Shown piece after piece: positions 46,601 to 56,936 of a DNA stretch of 64,000 nt. The notes below the pieces were generated by a model. That model searched no databases and had not been told where the DNA came from. It saw only the letters and a list, made by a program, of their open reading frames with translations. Numbering within the stretch: the stretch's first letter is position 1; each line of letters begins with the position of its first letter. The DNA is from Vitis vinifera (lineage: Eukaryota > Streptophyta > Magnoliopsida > Vitales > Vitaceae). Location: positions 2,769,001 to 2,833,000 of the forward strand of contig NC_081807.1 of NCBI RefSeq assembly GCF_030704535.1, written 5' to 3'. The translations under genes and the position numbers were made by a program.

Positions 46601-49600
46601 CTTCTGTTTTCCAAAATTCTGATTTCTAATTTTATTATCTATTAAGGCTGGCAACTTGGAATCCAAGAGGGAGCTGCTGATTGGGATGAAGATTGGGATA
46701 AGTTTGAAGAGGAAGGTATGCTGTAATATTCCCTCATGGATAATCATAATTTAGTAAGTCTCCTTTTTGTAGCAGATAGAGGACAATTCCCCTCAGGTTC
46801 TTAAAATATCAGATTCATCAGAACAGCAATCAGAGTGGCACATCAATCTACAGAAAGCATTTCTGTCATTTTGGTATATATGGTGGGATAGTTCTCATGC
46901 ATACATTGGAACTGCCCCTTCATTGTGATGTTGTGCTAATATGCAGCTGTGTGATGAATCTTTAACCAATATATGCCCTTAAACCAGACTTCAATATCTG
47001 CAGAATCTTCTTATGAGAAATTTGAACTGGATATATAGTCTTCATGTAAATCATGCATCATTTCCACTTTTCAGGATACGTTTTTGTGAAGGAGCTCACT
47101 CTTGATGTACAAAATGCCATAGCACCTCCAAAACCAAAGTCTATGCCAGTTGACAAAGAAAAAGCTTCCACAGCTGAAACTCCAACTGCTGCTTCTTCAA
47201 GTGTTGATGTTAAATCGGAGGACCCTCCAAGCATGGGTGAACGAGTGGTTGAAAATGGATCAGCATATAGCCAAACTGAGGATTACTCAGCAAGAAGTCC
47301 AGGCAGCAGTCCATTAGCAAGGGTGGCAATGGAGAGGAGTCCAGCTGGCAGTCCAGCAGCAAGGACTGCAATGGAGAGAAGTCCAGTGGGCAGCCCAGCA
47401 GCAAGGGCTGCATTCGAGAGAAGTCCAGCTGGCAGTCCAGCAGCAAGGACTGCATTTGAAAGAAGTCCTGCTGGCAGTCCAGCAGCAAGGCCTGCATTTG
47501 ATAGCCCTTCTAGAGAATTTCTTGACTCTCACTTCTTCAAGCCTTTCAGTGAAGATGCCTCACCCCATGCCAAAGACACTCAAAGGTATTACTCTTTGAT
47601 GTAGACAACCTTTCTATGAAATAACATGGTACCTGTTGACACAAAACACGTGTTCACACTAGAAGAAGAGAAGAAAAGTTTCAAATGTATGTCTCATTGC
47701 ATTGTCATTGCCATGCTCATTAAAAACTTATTTTCCTCCTTATCTTTTTTGATATCCCATGTTGTAATTTACTCAATAGCAGGTGTTATGTTGTTTATGT
47801 TGCTCGAGTTGAACAGCCTCATCCCAATTACCTGGGAGGAGCTACATGGAGTCATTTTTGCATTCTGTGCAGTTTTGGATTATCCCTTCTGTTAAATTAT
47901 AGGTTATGATGTCTCATTTCACAGACTTGATCCACGCTACTTTTGACATGCCTCTAGTCATATCACTTAACTTAAACCAAGTTTCTACTTGCTGATCTAG
48001 TCATTGGTAGTTGTTGCAACAGGACTAAACTTTCTTGCCAACCTTTGCTTCTTATTCTCAGTTGGTACTACCACCAACTTCACATGAATTTCTTCTCTGA
48101 TTCTGTTGTCTTGCCATTCATCCATCTTGTATAACACTCCATATTGGTGTCAAGTTCTTGCATGTATGGTTTATAAGTCATTTCTTAGTTCTCTTTATGG
48201 CTTCTCAAGCTTTTAAAGTTTTCTTTTAGTTTTTTTCTGGACTTGTTGCCTATTTGATTATTTGAACAGATGGATTGAAATTATAGTTACTGTTTATGCA
48301 GTGATTATGGAGGTGCAGACTCTTTCCTTTCTGGAGATAAGAGCTTTGATGAACCAACTTGGGGAAAATTTGACACTAATGATGACATGGAGTCAATATG
48401 GGGCATGAACTCAATCGGTGCTACTAGCAAGGTAAGCAATACTCTCATTTAAAGGATATGTCTGTGTTGGGGGGTGGGGTTGCATTTGAGGAGTATGCTT
48501 AGCATTTGTCATGTTACTCAAATGCCTGCTCATCCCCCATCTTTTTCTAGTATTAGGAGTATGCCTAACGAGAAAGACATTACCTACATAATTTGCTCGA
48601 AAGTTCATTTCTTCAGTGTGCATGCATGTTATACTAGCATATCAAATGTTGAATTGCAAATGGGACTTATTAAAAAGGTCTAAGGTTAGCTCCCAGATTT
48701 GATTCATAATGCAACGTGTCATTTGTTTTTAACTATGTTTAAACTTGAAAGAAGGAAATTTAAATTACTTTTACTCAAAGCAGCTTTATTTGGTTGAGAA
48801 GTTTGTACCCTATCCTATTTGACCCAAACACAACCTACTAGAAAAACCCATTTGAGGTTCTACATGTCAGCAGCAAGGATGGACATGAATGTCCTTGTTC
48901 TCAATGTAAGATGAAGTGCATATCTCGGGGACCTGGGCTCTATAACGCATGGCAACTATGACAACCGACCAAGATTTGACCCATTTGGATGAACATAGAT
49001 AATGTATTTGGAGACTGGCACAAAAAGGGATAGGAGAGTTAAGATGATCTGACCAGGTTAGTTTTGGCTTTAGGAATTTCAAGGCCTTCTGAACTCTTAG
49101 GAATCAGATCTGCAGGTATGCTTATGCTGACAATTGATTTGGTTTGTCCATCCATGGGCTGGCTTGAGACTAGGTTCTGGAAAGCATATGCTCACCTTGA
49201 ATCACAAAATAGTGTAAGAGTGACTATCACCTGAACCTAATTTTTATGAATGTTATTGTATGATGGTACTATTAGAAATCTTAACTCAAACCCAACCACA
49301 TCAGAATTGGTGTGATCAGAGTTTGATAACTGTATTGCAACCTCCCATTAGATGCATGCATTTTTAAGGAAATTTTGTAGCTAGTTTAAAAGCTAGTCGC
49401 CGAAGCCAGTTCTTGGTGTGCTGGTGATTTGTGCTGTTTATCATGAGATGTGGAACCGTGCTTACAAGCAGCCATTTCCTGCAAAATGCTGAGGCTTAGG
49501 TCTGCTACTAGGCAGCCCCTTCTAGAACCCTGGAAAAAGGGGCCTGCATTGGGTAAGCAAGCTTCCTATATCAAAACAAGCAACTTTGGTTGATGTAGGA

Positions 49601-50177
49601 GCATCTATATAATATTTTCCCCTTTCTCTGCTTCAAATGGTTCTTTGTGATTATTCATTGTTTGAGACTATGATCAGTAGCTGCCAGTAAAGTTTGATTT
49701 TGCCTTTTTCTTCTTAATTTGGTGTTCACTATAAGTCCATTTATTTTGTAGATGGATCATGAGAGACACACAGAAAATTATTTCTTTGGGGACGAGTTTG
49801 ATCTAAAGCCTATAAGAACAGAGTCATCACAAGCAAGTGGCTCTTTTCCAAAGAAGAGCACGTTTACTTTTGATGATTCTGTACCTAGCACACCACTCTA
49901 CAGTATAAGCAATTCACCTTCAAGATTCAACGAGGGGTCAGAACACTCTTTTGACCCCTTCTCAAGGTTTGATTCTTTCAAGTCGCATGATTCTGGATTT
50001 TTCCAACCACGGGAAACACTTGCAAGATTCGATTCGATGCGCAGTACTGCTGACTATGATCATGGCCATGGGTTTCCATCATCTGATGACTCCGATCCTT
50101 TTGGCACCGGGCCCTTTAAGACATCACTGGACAGTCAAACTCCAAGAAGAGGCTCTGATAATTGGAGTGCCTTTTAG
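37520..50177 (+). CDS. EH/PAN1: EH-domain endocytic adaptor, AtEH/Pan1-like (TPLATE complex)
   Basis: Thirteen exons join in frame to 1103 residues: 37520-37669, 39126-40284, 41085-41294, 41385-41608, 44113-44187, 45230-45301, 45392-45490, 45610-45681, 45753-45867, 46647-46715, 47075-47585, 48302-48431 and 49752-50177. EH domain 1 lies at about residues 10-90 with a perfect EF-hand loop (DLDRDGRISGSE). A Pro/Ser/Gln-rich linker follows. EH domain 2 starts near residue 400 with loops DTDRDGKITGEQ and DQDNDSMLSLRE. Next come a long coiled coil (from VLEKHFVNQLSKEEQ to LNERCKKYG), an acidic WDEDWDKFEEE segment, five 14-residue SPAGSPAAR repeats, and a tail with DPF motifs (SFDPFSRF, SDPFGTGPF) ending DNWSAF. 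Plant AtEH1 and AtEH2 are TPLATE-complex subunits in clathrin-mediated endocytosis and actin-linked autophagy. I cannot tell which of the two this is. Confidence 0.94.
41900..43618 (+). mobile_element. Degenerate LINE fragment in intron 4 of the EH/PAN1 gene
   Basis: Plus-strand reading gives decayed LINE ORF2 sequence from the end of the reverse transcriptase onward: a KINVEK segment near 42025, then RLEK...RDFLWG near 42305, and zf-RVT-like sequence near 43000-43130. A 27-bp poly-A tail at 43592-43618 ends it. Stops and frameshifts are frequent. A 28-bp tandem duplication (cttataaatggggtgtaggg...) lies at about 42083-42138. It accounts for most of this 2.5-kb intron. Another short A-tailed segment (about 41740-41875) may be a separate retroposon. 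Confidence 0.7.
44600..44870 (-). mobile_element. LINE relic in intron 5 of the EH/PAN1 gene
   Basis: The minus strand near 44760-44690 reads EES-NHILLH, the zf-RVT signature of plant LINE ORF2, with broken frames around it. Limits are uncertain; the rest of the intron (44870-45190) is moderately complex DNA that I do not recognise. Confidence 0.45.
45983..46002. repeat. AT microsatellite in intron 9 of the EH/PAN1 gene
   Basis: Ten AT dinucleotides in a row. Confidence 0.9.
47293..47502 (+). repeat. Coding minisatellite: five 42-bp units (RSPAGSPAARTAFE)
   Basis: Inside exon 11 of the EH/PAN1 gene, five 42-bp units encode the 14-residue motif R-S-P-A-G-S-P-A-A-R-x-A-F/M-E. The first unit is the most diverged (RSPGSSPLARVAME). 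The Ser-Pro pairs are possible proline-directed phosphorylation sites (inference). The length is a multiple of three, so copy-number changes keep the frame. Confidence 0.9.
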
Positions 50178-51279
50178 CTCGGTGACTCACTTTAGTCATG
50201 CCTGAGGACTCGACTCTTCTCGTGTGTTTTGATAGTTCTGCTATATAATTGGCCTGTGTTTTCCTTGTGTGCTATATAGTTGTGACTGTCGCTGGCTGCT
50301 TGTTATATATTTTTGGATCACACTGTTGTGTATTCCCCAATTCTTCTCTGATTTTTTTTTTTTTTTTTTGGGGAGCTTGTCAGGGTGGAAAATTTTTCAT
50401 ATTTCCCAGATCCTGTTGAGAGTATTTTTTTATATCTTATGTTGCTGAATGTTGTCATGACTAGGCAGTTGATTTCATTTTTCCTTTCTCTTGTTTCTTT
50501 TTTCCTTTGGTGTAATATCGATATGAGGTATTTGGGCAATTGGGGGTGGTTAATACCATCCAGCCATGACATGAATCGTGTGACATCGAACAAGCAGCTT
50601 TTGCAGTAAGGCATTGAGTGAATAATAATAGTATCATGAGTAGTTGTTGAAGCTTTAAGAGATTGTGAATTGTATTCCCTGCTTGTGTTTCAGCTTGTGT
50701 TTCAGTTAGTGGTGGTTTAAAGGCAATACTGTGGTGCAAAATGGAAGATGAATGTTGTGTGACAAAGAGTGTTCTTTACAATACACGGTAGCTTACTGCA
50801 CCTCAAGGAGATGGAGCCATGGCTGAAAGATCGGATTCTTGTGTGCTATATTAACATCCAGATTTTTTAAAGAATTCACTTGGTTAATCCCTCAAGACGG
50901 TGAAAACCCATTAGGGGAAAAATGTCAATCTTATGTTCAAATTTAAGTTGAAGCCTCAATTACCGATAAGGGTTTCAGTTAAAAAATAAAGTCTTAATTG
51001 TTAATTGGAGCTTTTAAAATCTTATTTGCTAATTAAAACTTTATTTTTTTACTAAAGTTTTAATTGTTAATTAATACTTCATTTTTGTGGGAGGATGATG
51101 TGACACTCAAGTGATTGAAAATATATCACATTGTATGTAAGTTTTAAAAGAAGTTTAAAAGTTATATTTTTTGCATTCAAATTTGTGAAAATGCCTGTAA
51201 TTTAATTATAGCATAATGCCTTAACAAAATTAAGAAATAACAATAATTTCCATGACTTGGATGGTTAACCTATCATTTT
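50178..51279 (+). other. 3'UTR and downstream region of the EH/PAN1 gene
   Basis: The first 500-700 bp are probably 3'UTR: mixed composition, a T run at about 50351-50369 and AATAAT-type sequences near 50621. From about 50870 the DNA is AT-rich with short imperfect repeats (ttaattg/aattaaaac). No gene seen. Confidence 0.45.
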
Positions 51280-51563
51280 GGTTATGTTTGATTTCTAAAA
51301 AGTATTAAAGGAAGAAAAAAAAATTATTAAAGAAAATGATTTTTTTATATTAATTGTATTATAAAAAATATTTTTAAAAATTAATTACAAATTTATATAT
51401 TTTTAATTTATTTTATCTTTATTGAAGAGCTAAAACATGCAAAATAAATTTAAAATAACATACAAAATTAATTTATTAATTTTAAATTTATTTTATTTAT
51501 TTATTATCTTTCTTCTCTTGTATTTTCTTTCAATTTTTTTATTCTTGGGAATCATACATAGCC
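51280..51563. mobile_element. Harbinger-like MITE, older copy
   Basis: The end ggttatgtttgatttctaaaaagt and the reverse complement of the right end (ggctatgtatgattcccaagaat) are inverted repeats related to those of the element at 52637-52941. The interior is also similar (taattacaa...ttatatatttttaattta...ttttatcttta). The target duplication is degenerate. Confidence 0.6.
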
Positions 51564-52633
51564 TCATGCAACTTTAAAACAAGAATAATCTATAGGAGAA
51601 AGGGATTCCCCCATCCCAGAACCAAGGTAGCATGGTAAAACCCAGGAATTTGCCAAAACTCATTGTCCCTTCTGTCCTGGATTCTACTGACAAAATCATT
51701 CTGACTCCATGAAGGCAGAAACTGCCAGAAACCCAATTTCAAGTATTTGAACTATTTTAATTATATAAATACATTTCTTTGACTGCCTGTACTAATATTG
51801 TTGATGAAACAGATGATGATTTTCTTTCTGGTTTCATAAATTTGTAGTGTTTTTCGAAATGTTATATGGCTCATATGCATATAGATAGATCCGCATCACG
51901 GTTTATAAACAGATTGTCGCTTGTAGAAGCCAGTGCCTGCCGTAGCAATGGAACCGAAGAAAATATACAGAATATTAGTCAGTGATAGGGAGTGCTGTAT
52001 TGGCATGTCTTGGATTATGAATCGTGCAGTTGTGTTTTGAGTTCATCCCTTTCTGTATAATCCAAAATGCGGGTTTTTCTTTGCAACAATGCTTTAGTGA
52101 AAACCCACATGGAGGGGGAGAAGAAAGAAAAAGGTGCAAACAAAGCACCAAATGACAAAAAAAACTAAGCAACCAACAACAGTAGAAAAGATACACGAAG
52201 ATCCTCGACCTTTACAGGACTAGAACCAAATTGAGGCAAACAACAACACTACTCACCAATATGTTAACAATACCATCGCTCGCTTCCTTCCCTACCCTTT
52301 CCTAGTTTCCTTTGCCTTGGATTCTCATTTGTTACTACATTTCCCCCCAGTTATTTACTGAGGAGAGAGCGACTCACCACCTTGCAAACCACCCTTCCAT
52401 AACCTCTCTCAAGTCAAGGATGCTGGCATTGCCCACCGAACCTTTATCTCAAAGGGAAGTTTCTCCATTTTTCCCAAACAGAGGATGAAAAGGAGAATGA
52501 ATTAACGGGTAGTTATTAACAGTTCGAAATTTTGTCAATACTCACCAATTGAGCAAAACACCTAAGGTAGTTGCTTTGAAAGAAATAACTCCACAATTCT
52601 ATATACCCTATCATGCATTTCAAACAGTTTTCT
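51564..52633. other. Intergenic DNA of mixed composition, nothing recognised
   Basis: About 1 kb that is less AT-rich than its surroundings, with open frames up to about 70 codons that match no family I know. It could hold a noncoding transcript or gene debris. Confidence 0.45.
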
Positions 52634-52636
52634 TTA

Positions 52637-52941
52637 GGTTATGTTTGGTTCTCGAGAAGTAATAAGAAAAGAAAAAATGATTTTCTCATATTTGGTTTTA
52701 CTATAGGAAATACGAAAGAAAGTTCAATACAATTAAAAAATTAGTAAGAAACTAATATATTTTTAAATTATTTAATCTTTGGATAAAAGAGTTAAAATAA
52801 GTGAAATGAGATTAAAGTAGGATATAAAAATAATTTATTAATTTAAATTTTTTTCCTTTATTTTTTCTTTCCTTTTATTTTTCATTTCTATTTTCTTTCT
52901 CTTACATTTTCCCTAAAACTTTTCGGGAATCAAGCATAGCC
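52637..52941. mobile_element. Harbinger/Tourist-like MITE with TTA target duplication
   Basis: A 24-bp imperfect terminal inverted repeat (ggttatgtttggttctcgag at the left, ctcgggaatcaagcatagcc-like at the right) bounds about 305 bp of AT-rich non-coding DNA. TTA flanks it at 52634-52636 and 52942-52944, the target size and sequence of PIF/Harbinger elements. Confidence 0.8.
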
Positions 52942-53289
52942 TTAATTTTTTCCTTACACAAGTTCATACTAACACCCATGAATAATTACCATTTTTAATC
53001 AACAAAAATGCATGCTAATACCGACACTTAGAACCTTCAATGGCCAAGTAACATGGTAATAGATCATGTGATGATTATGGATTAATCTATAAGCTTGATA
53101 TTGAGAAAGCTTATGATCATATTAATTGGAACTTCCTGCTCTTAATTTTTTTTTTTGATAGATAAACAACCAAATATATTAGAAAAGGCTAAAAAGCCAC
53201 ACGTATACAGGGAGTATACTGAACAGCCCTACACAAGGCTAGAAAAAACAAAAAAGGGGAAAAAAAACCCCACCCATCCTCACCCACCC

Positions 53290-56200
53290 TCAAGTGGTTC
53301 CAAGCCACTCCAAAAAACCTAAAAGAGAGTATGTTTCCTCACCATTGTACACCCTAACCCAACTCCACAAATTACATACAAAAGAATTCTTGAATTTCTG
53401 AATATCTAAAGACCCTCCCCTGAAAGCTAACCTATTCCTTTCCTTCCAAACCGTCCAAAATATGCACACCGGAATGGAATTCCATATCTTCTTTCTTTTT
53501 TTCCCCACAAAAGAACCCCTCCAACTAAGTAACACCTCTATAACCGACTCTGGGAATACCCATTGAACTCCAAAAATGGCAAGGGTAATCTCCCAAATAG
53601 TTTTAGTCACTGTACAATGTAAGAGGATGTGATTCGCACTTTCCTCTTCATAGCCGCATAGGAAGCACCGGTTTGGGAGCTGCCACCCCCTTCTCTGAAG
53701 CTTATCCAAAGTAAGGATCTTCCCCCACGAGGCTTCCCAAGCAAAAAAAGACACTTTTGTTGGAACCTTATCCATCCAAATGCGCCTATACGGGAAAACC
53801 TCGGCTGAAGAGCCGCTCAAAATTTTGTAAGCCCCCTTAGCCCCATAAACTCCATTGCCTTCCCACTTCCATCTCACTGAGTCCTCTTCAAGAGAAGTCC
53901 TGAAGTCCTTCAACAGATTCAGCATATCTCCTATCTGCTCCATCTCCCAGTCATTGAGGTCTCTAGCCAACCTGAGATTCCAACCTCCTTGACCCATGCT
54001 AGAGTCCCACACTTCACAAATTTTGGCATTCTTGTGACCCGCCAAGGTAAACAACTGCGGATAAGATTGAGCAAGCGCCTCATTGCCACACCACTTATCC
54101 GTCCAGAACAAAACTCTATTCCCCTTCCCAACCTTAAAATCAATGTTCTCCCAGCACCAATCCACCTCCTTCATGATGTCCTTCCACAACCCCACCCCAA
54201 AAGGCCCACACACTTCCTTTGTCTTCCACCCACATCCCTCTTGACCATATTTCACCCCTATCACAGTTTTCCAAAGGTTATCCTTCTCATAGGCATATCT
54301 CCAAACCCATTTTCCCAACAAGGCTTTGTTCAACAAGTCTATCTTTCGGATGCCTAAACCACCCTCCTCCTTAGGGCTGCAGACCACCTTCCAATTTATC
54401 AAGTGAGCTTTCCCTTCCAAGCATCCTCCCCCCCACAAGAAGTCTCTTTGAATTCTTTCAATCCTTTTTGCCACAGCCTTAGGAATGCGAATAAGGGAAA
54501 GAAGATAGATGGGTATGCTGGCCAAAGTGCTCTTGATGAGAGTAATTCTTCCCCCCTTCGAAATATACTGCCTTTTCCACTGGGCTAATCTTCTTCTCAT
54601 TCTCTCTTCCACCCCATCCCAAGAAGAAGAGGTTTTATGGTGAGCTCCAAAGGGCAGCCCCAAGTAAACAGTGGGTAAAGCCCCCAATCTGCATCCTAAC
54701 TCAGCCGCCAACTCCTCCAGCTCATCCACTTCCCCCACCGGAATTAGGACACTCTTAGCCAGGTTAATTCTGAGGCCGGAGGCCGCCTCAAACCACGCCA
54801 ATATCCAGCTAAGATTGGCAAGTTGCTCTCTTCTAGCTTCGCAAAAGATGAGAGTGTCGTCAGCGAAAAGCAGATGAGAGACAGCCAGCTCTTCCCCTCC
54901 TCTCCCCCTCAGTCTACAGCCTGAAATGAAGCCACCCTCACTAGCCCGTCTTATAGAGTGCTAAGCACTTCCATACCCAAGACAAAGAGGTAAGGAGAGA
55001 GGGGGTCTCCTTGCCTCAACCCCTTTGAATTCGAAAAGAACCCAGCTGGAACCCCATTGATTAATATGGAGAATTTGGTAGTAGAAATACACCACCACAT
55101 CCAATCCCTCCAGCGAGACCCAAAGCCCATCTTCCGAAGAACCTTCATAAGAAACTTCCAGTTGATGCTATCATAGGCTTTTTCAATGTCCAACTTGCAA
55201 ATTAACCCTTTCTCTTTTCTTTTCTTCCAATAATCTATCACCTCATTAGCTACTAAAGAAGCATTCAAAATCTGTCTCCCTCTCACAAAGGCATTTTGGT
55301 CAACAGAAACCACCCTATCCAGCACTTTCTTTAGCCTATTGGCTAGGACTTTGGCTAAGAGTTTATACAAACCCCCAAGCAAGCTGATTGGCCTGAAGTC
55401 CCTCAAGTCTTCAACTCCTCCTTTCTTAGGAATAAGGACCAAAAAAGTAGTATTGAGAGACTTAGCAAAGGACCCATGCTCAAAGAACTCCTTAAACATT
55501 TCCACCACCTCCTCCTTCACAAAATCCCAACACTCTTGCCAAAAGGCCACTGAAAAGCCATCCGGGCCAAGAGCTTTGTCACCCCCCATCTCCATCAAAG
55601 CATAATGGATTTCCTCCACAGAGAAAGGCACCTCTAGACCATCAGCCTCCCTAGAACTAAGTTGTTTGAACTGCAGCCCCTCAATATCCGCTCTCCACCC
55701 CTGCTCTTCTGAGAGTAATTTCTGGAATTCATTCACTATCCCGTCCCTCACCTCTTGATCCTCGGTCAACAGCTCCCCATTAATCATAATCCTGTCCATG
55801 GAGTTATTCCTACGGTGGGCATTTGCCATACGGTGGAAGTAACCCGTATTCCTATCCCCTTCCTTAAGCCACAGCTCCCTAGATTTCTGCCTCCAATGAA
55901 CCTCTTCCAAAAGCACCCAATGATGGAAGGCATCCTTGGCTTGTTTTTTCTGCTCAGCTTCAGCTAAAGTCAAGGTCCTTTCACTCTCCACTCCATCCCA
56001 ATACTCCAACTGCTGGAGGGCAGAATTTTTGTTGACTTCCAGCCTTCCAAACACCTCCCTATTCCAAACTTTAATGTTGTGCTTCAAAACCTTCATCTTA
56101 TAGGCCAATCTGAAACTGGCCCTTCCTCTCACCTCAATCCCTTGCCACCATCCCCGGAGAAGATCAATGAACCCGTCCACTTTCAGCCACATATTCTCGA

Positions 56201-56936
56201 ATCTAAACGGAGTGGGTCCTCTCCTTATCCCCCCACCCATCAGCAAGATAGGAAAATGATCGGAAGTGGGTCTATGCATTCTGCATTGGGCTACCCCACA
56301 AAACATATCTAGCCACTGTTGAGTCACCAAAAACCTATCTAGTCAAGCCCAGGATTGATTATTCCTGCCCCCATTCCAAGTGGCAATACCCCCTTGCATT
56401 GGGAGATCAATGAGTTCTAAATCGTCAACTATTTGGGCAAAACTTCTCATGGCACCAGACAACCTTCCCTGTCTGCTCCTTTCCCGCTGGGATAATATGA
56501 CATTGAAGTCCCCCCCTAAGCACCAGGGATCTTCCCACAAGCCTCTGATCGCCCCTAGCTCTTCCCACAGACAATCTCTATCCTCTTTGGAAAAAGGCCC
56601 ATACACCCCTGTAAAGATCTAGGACATCCCATCTTCCACATTCCTAAACCTACAGGAGACTGAGAACCTTCCTACCTCCGTCTCCATCACCTCCAAAGAC
56701 CTTTTGTCCCAACACACCAGAATCCCTCCCGCAGAGCCCAAGGCGTCTAAAGCCACCCAATTAGACCACCTTCCAGAACCCAAACTTCTTACCAAATCCT
56801 CCGACAAAGTTTGAAATTTGGTTTCCTGAATACAAAACAGGTCCACCCTCTGACTTCTTATAACTGCCTTAATAACCCTTCTTTTGGAGCTATCATTGGC
56901 TCCACGAACATTCCAGCTAATGATTCTTAGCTTCAT
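53290..56936 (-). pseudogene. LINE ORF2: endonuclease, reverse transcriptase, zf-RVT (three lesions)
   Basis: The reading begins with an AP-endonuclease domain (MKLRIISWNVRGANDSSKRR, ICIQET-like FCIQETK, GGDFNV, SDHFPIL). The reverse transcriptase core follows (LVLIPKKGG, DFRPISLLGGLYKLLAKVLA, KLDIEKAYDSINW, LRQGDPLSPYLF, FADDTLIF), then the C-terminal region with zf-RVT (CFLCGYEEESANHILLHC). Visible damage is one stop near 56620, one near 56343, and a stop with a one-base frameshift at about 54950. The last 503 codons (54801-53290) are open. In an active element this protein nicks DNA and copies the LINE RNA by target-primed reverse transcription. This copy is probably inactive but young. 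Confidence 0.88.

Noticed and set aside
47210..47532. Cys/Leu-rich minus-strand frames in the coding minisatellite
   Set aside because: Repetitive antisense reading of the SPAGSPAAR repeats.
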